Positions 60,047-64,000 of a DNA stretch of 64,000 bases are shown here, one piece after another. The stretch is from an uncultured Neglectibacter sp. (lineage in GTDB: Bacteria; Bacillota; Clostridia; Oscillospirales; Acutalibacteraceae). Each line of letters begins with the position of its first letter. The first letter of the stretch is position 1. Location: contig CAMNSA010000001.1 of assembly GCA_946554335.1 (NCBI GenBank), positions 124,001 to 188,000 of the forward strand, given 5' to 3'. The notes beneath the pieces were generated by a model. That model searched no databases. It had not been told where the DNA came from and was given only the letters and a program-made list of their open reading frames with translations. The position numbers and the translations under genes are program-made.

Positions 60047-60766
60047 TTAGTGTTTGGAGTTAAGGAGCCGGGTAAGGGGATCCTCTCCCTCTTCTCCAAA
60101 GGGGGAAAGCTCAGAGATCAGCTCCTGAAAGCTTGTGATATACCGGTCGGAAATGGCCTGAAGTCCCGCCTTGGATTCCGGCCCGCTTTCGCTGTGAATG
60201 GAGATCTCATCCTCCACGGCCACAGTGGCAAATCCCGCTTTCCTGGCGGTGGAGAGGGCATAGGCCGAGTCTTCGAACACCACGGATTCTTTCGCAGAAG
60301 CGTGAAAATACTCTGCGCACTGAAGGAAGATGTCAGGGTGCTCCTTGCTTTTTCCCACCTGGGCGCAGGAGAGAAAAAGGTCGATATAGGGGGCCATCCC
60401 GCAGCGTATACAGGCAGCTTTCACAGCGTCCGCGTAAGAGGCGGTAGCCACCGCGATGGAGACCCCGTTTTCATGGAGCAGCTTTAAAAATTCCGGGGCG
60501 CAGGGCTTTGGGGGCGCCTGCTGCTCGTAGCCTCTTCTGGCGTAGAGGATCAGCTCGTCCACGATCTGAGAGACGCTGCCCGAGGCGCCCAGCTTCTGAT
60601 ACTGGACCGCGCACTGCTCCATGCTCATACGGTTCATGGTCTCGTGCAGACCCTCCGGGGCATGGATCCCCTTGTCCTTCGCGTATCCGTAGGTGATGTT
60701 CCTCCACATGGGCATGGAGTCCAGCAAAGTGCCGTCCGCGTCAAAGATCGCGCATTTGATGTACAT
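60047..60766 (-). CDS. HAD-family hydrolase, beta-phosphoglucomutase-like
   Basis: This 239-residue protein. Motif I DADGTLLDS (nucleophile Asp at 9), motif II VATAS, a motif III lysine in VGKSKEHPD, and motif IV VFEDSAYAL are in the expected order with a helical cap between I and II. The second aspartate and cap suggest a phosphatase or phosphoglucomutase on sugar phosphates. It precedes the MATE gene on the same strand. The sugar enzyme upstream (60892) may be related in function. Confidence 0.75.
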   Translation of the reverse strand: MYIKCAIFDADGTLLDSMPMWRNITYGYAKDKGIHAPEGLHETMNRMSMEQCAVQYQKLGASGSVSQIVDELILYARRGYEQQAPPKPCAPEFLKLLHENGVSIAVATASYADAVKAACIRCGMAPYIDLFLSCAQVGKSKEHPDIFLQCAEYFHASAKESVVFEDSAYALSTARKAGFATVAVEDEISIHSESGPESKAGLQAISDRYITSFQELISELSPFGEEGEDPLTRLLNSKH

Positions 60767-60891
60767 GGTCCCTCCATAGCAAATCCGCCCCTCTCTGCGT
60801 CAGAGAAGGGCGAATTCCGTTTGAGATGCAGTTTGATAAGTATAGCATAAGAAAAGGGAGATTTCAATACCGCCCTTTTCCGTTCAGACCC

Positions 60892-61752
60892 CTATTTTTC
60901 CGGGATCCCCCGGCACCATTTCAGGTATCTGAGAGCCTGAAGCTGACCGGCTATTTCCCACTCGTCCCGGAAGATGGGGTCGTGGTAGCCCTCCACGCAC
61001 AGATCTCCCTCGAAGCCCGAGGAGTACAGGACATGGAACACATCCCGCCAGTCCGTGTCGCCGTAGCCGGGGGTGCGGGACAGGACAAATTCCTCCGCCC
61101 CGAAAACGCCGTATTCCCTGATCCGCTTCCAGTCGATCTTTGCGTCCTTCCCGTGAAGGTGGTAGATCCGGCCGACCCACTGCTCCAGCTGGGGAATGGG
61201 GTCGATGAGCTGGATCATCTGATGAGCGGGCTCCCATTCCAGGCCGATGGCGGGGCTGTCTACTGCGCAGAACATCATCTCCCAGGCCTTTGGGTTAAAT
61301 CCGATATTGCAGGTGGTCCGGTTCCAGACGCCGTCCATGGGGCAGTTTTCAATGGCCAGCCTTACGCCCTTTGCCTCGGCGCGTTTGGCAAGCTCTCCGA
61401 AAACTTTCTTGTAAACGGGGATCGCTTCCTCCACCGGGCGGCCCTCCAGGGCCCCTGCAAAGGTGGTCACCAGATCTGTGCCGAAGAGGTGGGCGTTGTC
61501 GATAAAATGCTCCAGAGTGTGGAGCTGTTCCTCGTTTTGAAGGGGATTGCAGTAGTAGCCGATGGAGGAGATCTCCACAGGCTTTCCGCCGGTGACTTTT
61601 TTGAGCCGCTCCAAAACGGCGGCAAGGTCCTTGTCCCCGAATTCCATGTGGTAATTCAGGGCGAAGCACTCATACCCCATCTCCACAAATTCCGGAAGCA
61701 GCGCTTCCATGTGGTCTCCCGGCACCACCGTGCCGATCCTGACTTTTTTCAT
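60892..61752 (-). CDS. Sugar phosphate isomerase/epimerase, AP endonuclease 2 fold
   Basis: This 286-residue TIM-barrel protein. Family marks are IENCP (metal-binding Glu, about residue 150), LEWEPAHQM, IYHLHGKDAK and CVEGYHDP, which supply the metal-binding acids and histidines. Members isomerise or epimerise sugars or their phosphates, often on inositol or rare sugars. It is upstream of the HAD gene on the same strand with a 125-base gap containing a small hairpin. The precise substrate is unknown. Confidence 0.75.
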   Translation of the reverse strand: MKKVRIGTVVPGDHMEALLPEFVEMGYECFALNYHMEFGDKDLAAVLERLKKVTGGKPVEISSIGYYCNPLQNEEQLHTLEHFIDNAHLFGTDLVTTFAGALEGRPVEEAIPVYKKVFGELAKRAEAKGVRLAIENCPMDGVWNRTTCNIGFNPKAWEMMFCAVDSPAIGLEWEPAHQMIQLIDPIPQLEQWVGRIYHLHGKDAKIDWKRIREYGVFGAEEFVLSRTPGYGDTDWRDVFHVLYSSGFEGDLCVEGYHDPIFRDEWEIAGQLQALRYLKWCRGIPEK

Positions 61753-61778
61753 AGGTGATAGCCTCCTTGGTTTGCGTC

Positions 61779-62012
61779 CTACGGGACAGACGGTCTGATC
61801 AGTTTTTCCGGAAGTAAAGGATTCTCCGGTGAATCATCTTTGTAGCTTGCATAAATCGGCACAGAGCTATAATATGCGTAAGGAACCTCGCATGGCTCAT
61901 AGGATACAGGATATAGGAATCCGGAAACCCAGTAAAACCCAAGAAATATCATCAGAATCGCCAGAAAAAAGCACAGGAAAAAAAGCGCGGTGTAAAGCCC
62001 TCTGCGTTTCAT
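61779..62012 (-). CDS. Small single-pass membrane protein
   Basis: This 77-residue protein. I prefer the ATG at 62012 because AAGGGAG is eight bases upstream; an ATG two codons earlier is too close. Residues 1-32 form one strong helix with MKRRGL at the cytoplasmic start. The outer tail is Pro/Tyr-rich (YPVSYEPCEVPYAYYSSVP). No family recognised. It lies immediately upstream of the isomerase gene on the same strand and may share its transcript. Confidence 0.5.
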   Translation of the reverse strand: MKRRGLYTALFFLCFFLAILMIFLGFYWVSGFLYPVSYEPCEVPYAYYSSVPIYASYKDDSPENPLLPEKLIRPSVP

Positions 62013-62186
62013 TCCCATCGCTCCCTTTTAGCGAATTTCCCACTTCGGAGAAAAAGCTTTTGTTAAATTCATGATACAGGAGCAGAAAATAATTGTCAAT
62101 GAAATTGTGATATTGTTAAATTTTTTAGCCAAATAACCGAATTCTGTTTTGCGCGGTTTTCCGGAAGAAAAATAGAGAATAAAAAG

Positions 62187-62222
62187 AGACTGCCGCAAAA
62201 TAAAAAATTTTGCAGCAGTCCT
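62187..62222 (-). terminator. Terminator of the lipoprotein gene
   Basis: Minus strand GGACTGCTGCAAAATT pairs with AATTTTGCGGCAGTCT-like sequence, followed by CTTTTTATTC. The stem has one mismatch. Confidence 0.65.
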
Positions 62223-62277
62223 TTGGTCTTTACCTATTTTACACTTTTGCAGCGCCTTTTTATTGAGATCTTCGCTG

Positions 62278-62592
62278 TTACCGGCTGGAGAGGGCGCTGC
62301 GGTCCAGCAGGCTTCCTTCCGAGCTTGTAAGGCTGCCGTCAGAGTCAAGGCGGCTGTCGGAGCTTGTCTGGGAGCCTGCGTGAGAGGAAGAGCTGAGGCT
62401 CGAAGAGGAACCATCTCCGTCAAAAAAAGATTCCGCGGCGGACTCCATCCGGGAAACCGTGCTGGAGACGCCGTCCTTTACCTTGGAGGCCGCGCCGGAA
62501 ACATCGTCCTTTACTTCCTGGGCGCATCCGGCAAGCAGCAGACAGAGAAGCGCTGCGCAAACAGTCAGGGAAAAACATTTTTTTCTTGTCAT
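62278..62592 (-). CDS. Serine-rich lipoprotein of unknown function
   Basis: This 104-residue protein. A basic start MTRKK, a hydrophobic stretch and the lipobox LLAGC predict lipid attachment at the cysteine near residue 23. The mature part has two short amphipathic repeats (EVKDDVSGAASKVKDGVSSTV) and a Ser/Asp-rich tail. It would sit on the outer face of the membrane. Function unknown; a low-complexity surface or matrix role is only a guess. Confidence 0.6.
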   Translation of the reverse strand: MTRKKCFSLTVCAALLCLLLAGCAQEVKDDVSGAASKVKDGVSSTVSRMESAAESFFDGDGSSSSLSSSSHAGSQTSSDSRLDSDGSLTSSEGSLLDRSALSSR

Positions 62593-62682
62593 AGAAAAGC
62601 TTCCTTTCCAGTGTTTCCGGCATGGCCGGTAAGATCGTTACTTAGCTTTGCCGGAAATCCGGGAAAAATACGCCTGCCTGAA

Positions 62683-62711
62683 TTGAAAAAATTTTTGTGA
62701 AATGTTAGAAT
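62683..62711 (+). promoter_or_regulatory. Promoter of the PfkB-family kinase
   Basis: TTGAAA, 17 bases, TAGAAT, about 31 bases before the ATG. Seen directly. Confidence 0.65.
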
Positions 62712-62742
62712 ACTTGAAAGAAAAAAGTAAGGTTGTGAGCAT

Positions 62743-63669
62743 ATGGTATATACGGTAACTCTGAATCCGGCCATCGACTATCTGATCTGCCCCGAAAGCT
62801 TTGAAAAGGGGAACATCCACCGCTTCCGGGGAGGCAGCTTCCTGGCGGGGGGCAAGGGGATCAATGTGTCCTTGCTCTTAAGCTCTCTGGGGGTGCGGAA
62901 CAAGGCTGCCGGGATCTGCGCGGGCTTTTCCGGCGACGAGATCCTCAGACAGCTGGAAGCTGCGGGGTGCGAGACGGACTTTGTAAAGCTTCCCCAGGGT
63001 GTTTCCCGCATCAATGTGAAGCTCCGCACGACGGACGGGGAGGAGACGGACTTTAACGGCGACGGCCCCCAGATCACCTCCCGGGAGCTGATCCTTCTCA
63101 TCGACAGGCTCAGAGATCTGACAGACGGGGATATTCTGGTGCTGGCGGGTTCTCTGCCCTCCTCGCTGGGAAAAGGGGGATACGCGGAGATCTTAAAGGA
63201 GCTTGCGCCCACCGGCGTAAAAGCAGTGGTGGATTCCTTCGGCGAAAGCCTGCTTGCCGCCCTTCCTTACCGGCCCTTCCTGATCAAGCCCAATCTGGAG
63301 GAGCTGGGAGAGCTGTTCGGGGTTGAGATCCAGGATGTGGCAGGGGCTAAGGAATATGCCCTGCGCCTGATCGATCAGGGAGCCCAAAATGTGGTGGTTT
63401 CCATGGGAGGCCGGGGCGCTTTGCTGGTGGGCGAGAGGGGAGAGAGCCTTTTTTGCCGGTCTGCCAAGGGCGGGGTCGTTTCCACCGTGGGCGCGGGAGA
63501 TTCGCTGGTGGCGGGTTTCCTATATGGCCTTTCTCTCCATGGCACTTTAGAGGGGGGCCTGAGATGGGGCGTGTGCGCCGGAGGAGCCACCGCCTTTACT
63601 CAGGGCATCGCCTCCGGGGACGCAGTGAAGGCGTTATACCCCCAGGTGGGAAATCCCTATCCGGTGTAA
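62743..63669 (+). CDS. fruK: 1-phosphofructokinase/tagatose-6-phosphate kinase (PfkB family)
   Basis: This 308-residue kinase. TLNPAIDY at the start, GGKGINVS (about 40), and the C-terminal TVGAGDSLVAGFL with the catalytic Asp (about 250) are the PfkB/FruK signatures. SLPSSLGKGGYAEIL and KPNLEELGELFG also match FruK/LacC. It phosphorylates fructose-1-phosphate or tagatose-6-phosphate with ATP. No PTS genes are visible in the window, so the sugar is uncertain and the symbol tentative. The next gene begins with its own promoter. Confidence 0.8.
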   Translation: MVYTVTLNPAIDYLICPESFEKGNIHRFRGGSFLAGGKGINVSLLLSSLGVRNKAAGICAGFSGDEILRQLEAAGCETDFVKLPQGVSRINVKLRTTDGEETDFNGDGPQITSRELILLIDRLRDLTDGDILVLAGSLPSSLGKGGYAEILKELAPTGVKAVVDSFGESLLAALPYRPFLIKPNLEELGELFGVEIQDVAGAKEYALRLIDQGAQNVVVSMGGRGALLVGERGESLFCRSAKGGVVSTVGAGDSLVAGFLYGLSLHGTLEGGLRWGVCAGGATAFTQGIASGDAVKALYPQVGNPYPV

Positions 63670-63685
63670 GGAAGTAAAACAGAGA

Positions 63686-63714
63686 TTGACACCAAAGAGA
63701 AGAAACCGTACAAT
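63686..63714 (+). promoter_or_regulatory. Consensus-like promoter
   Basis: TTGACA, 17 bases, TACAAT, 39 bases before the ATG at 63754. Confidence 0.75.
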
Positions 63715-63753
63715 AGAAAGAGTAAACCAGAGGATAGACAAGGAGCTGAGGAT

Positions 63754-64000
63754 ATGAAAAATCAACAGAAGGGCCCCTTTGAGAAGGAGTTTCATGCCTC
63801 CCAGGTCTATCAGACGCTCTCCGGCTCAGGCAGCTTTGTTGCGGATAAGATCGCCCAGGGTCTGGAAAAGGCCGCCGAGGGCATCGATACCGCCATTGAT
63901 CATATCTCCGCGAGTTCGGGAAACAGGGCCGGAAATCGTTCCGCTGCGCCCCCACAAACACAGGCCACGCGGCCCAACGGGCCCGCTTCACCCGGACCCA
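63754..64000 (+). CDS. Partial gene cut by the right window edge
   Basis: The ATG follows AAGGAGCTGAGG and the frame stays open for 82 codons to the edge. The visible part starts MKNQQKGPFEKEFHASQVYQ and continues with helices (SFVADKIAQGLEKAAEGIDTAI), then a Pro/Asn/Thr-rich stretch. No family recognised from this part; a cytoplasmic lead-in to a membrane protein is possible. Its own promoter supports it as real. Confidence 0.6.
   Translation, partial: MKNQQKGPFEKEFHASQVYQTLSGSGSFVADKIAQGLEKAAEGIDTAIDHISASSGNRAGNRSAAPPQTQATRPNGPASPGP

Overview
The window looks like a chromosome segment of a gut-type Clostridia (Firmicutes), most likely an Oscillospiraceae or Lachnospiraceae relative. The evidence is strong GGAGG ribosome sites, frequent TTG and GTG starts, a T-box riboswitch before valS, a CarD-type regulator, many MATE exporters, SLH-domain and SipW-processed surface proteins, and dispersed palindromic repeats. 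No rRNA or other marker allows a species call.

Bases 1-5556 hold a bank of C-terminal toxin modules and immunity genes. Two near-identical pre-toxin segments carry different nuclease-like tips, followed by DUF6572-type, SUKH (SMI1/KNR4) and unnamed immunity genes. The blocks are bounded by three copies of a double-hairpin terminator repeat. The bank sits directly before a phage scaffold gene. That is where a portal-linked MuF minor head protein with a toxic C-terminus would sit, so I infer that the full-length parent toxin lies just left of the window.

Bases 5651-17996 are a virion and lysis block: scaffold, decoration, major capsid, connector, alanine-rich fibre, a large C-lectin-like receptor-binding protein, holin and amidase, then tail or stabilisation proteins. 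No terminase, portal, tape measure, integrase or replication genes are visible, so the left part is either outside the window or lost. No tape measure gene fits a short-tailed particle.

Bases 18552-26552 are a surface-fibre cluster: two SipW signal peptidases, three small AKY-motif (TasA/camelysin-like) exported proteins, a membrane-anchored hybrid protein and a large BspA-type leucine-rich protein.

Bases 26930-64000 are core and accessory chromosome. They include CarD and a SpoU methyltransferase, a phosphoesterase, a hydrolase and five MATE transporters in total. There is also a papain-like SLH protease, a fucose-isomerase homologue, a hybrid histidine kinase next to a polyferredoxin-like membrane protein, and valS with its T-box. 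A GNAT/SDR pair and a YcxB-mtnN-cyclase run follow, then a broken MmeI-like methylase tail in a repeat-rich gap and a GntR-ABC operon. A tRNA-Pro, L-serine dehydratase, PHP, HAD and TIM-barrel sugar enzymes, a lipoprotein, a PfkB-family sugar-phosphate kinase and a gene cut by the right edge complete the window.

At least three families of short palindromic or interspersed repeats recur in the gaps, including inside the phage lysis module.
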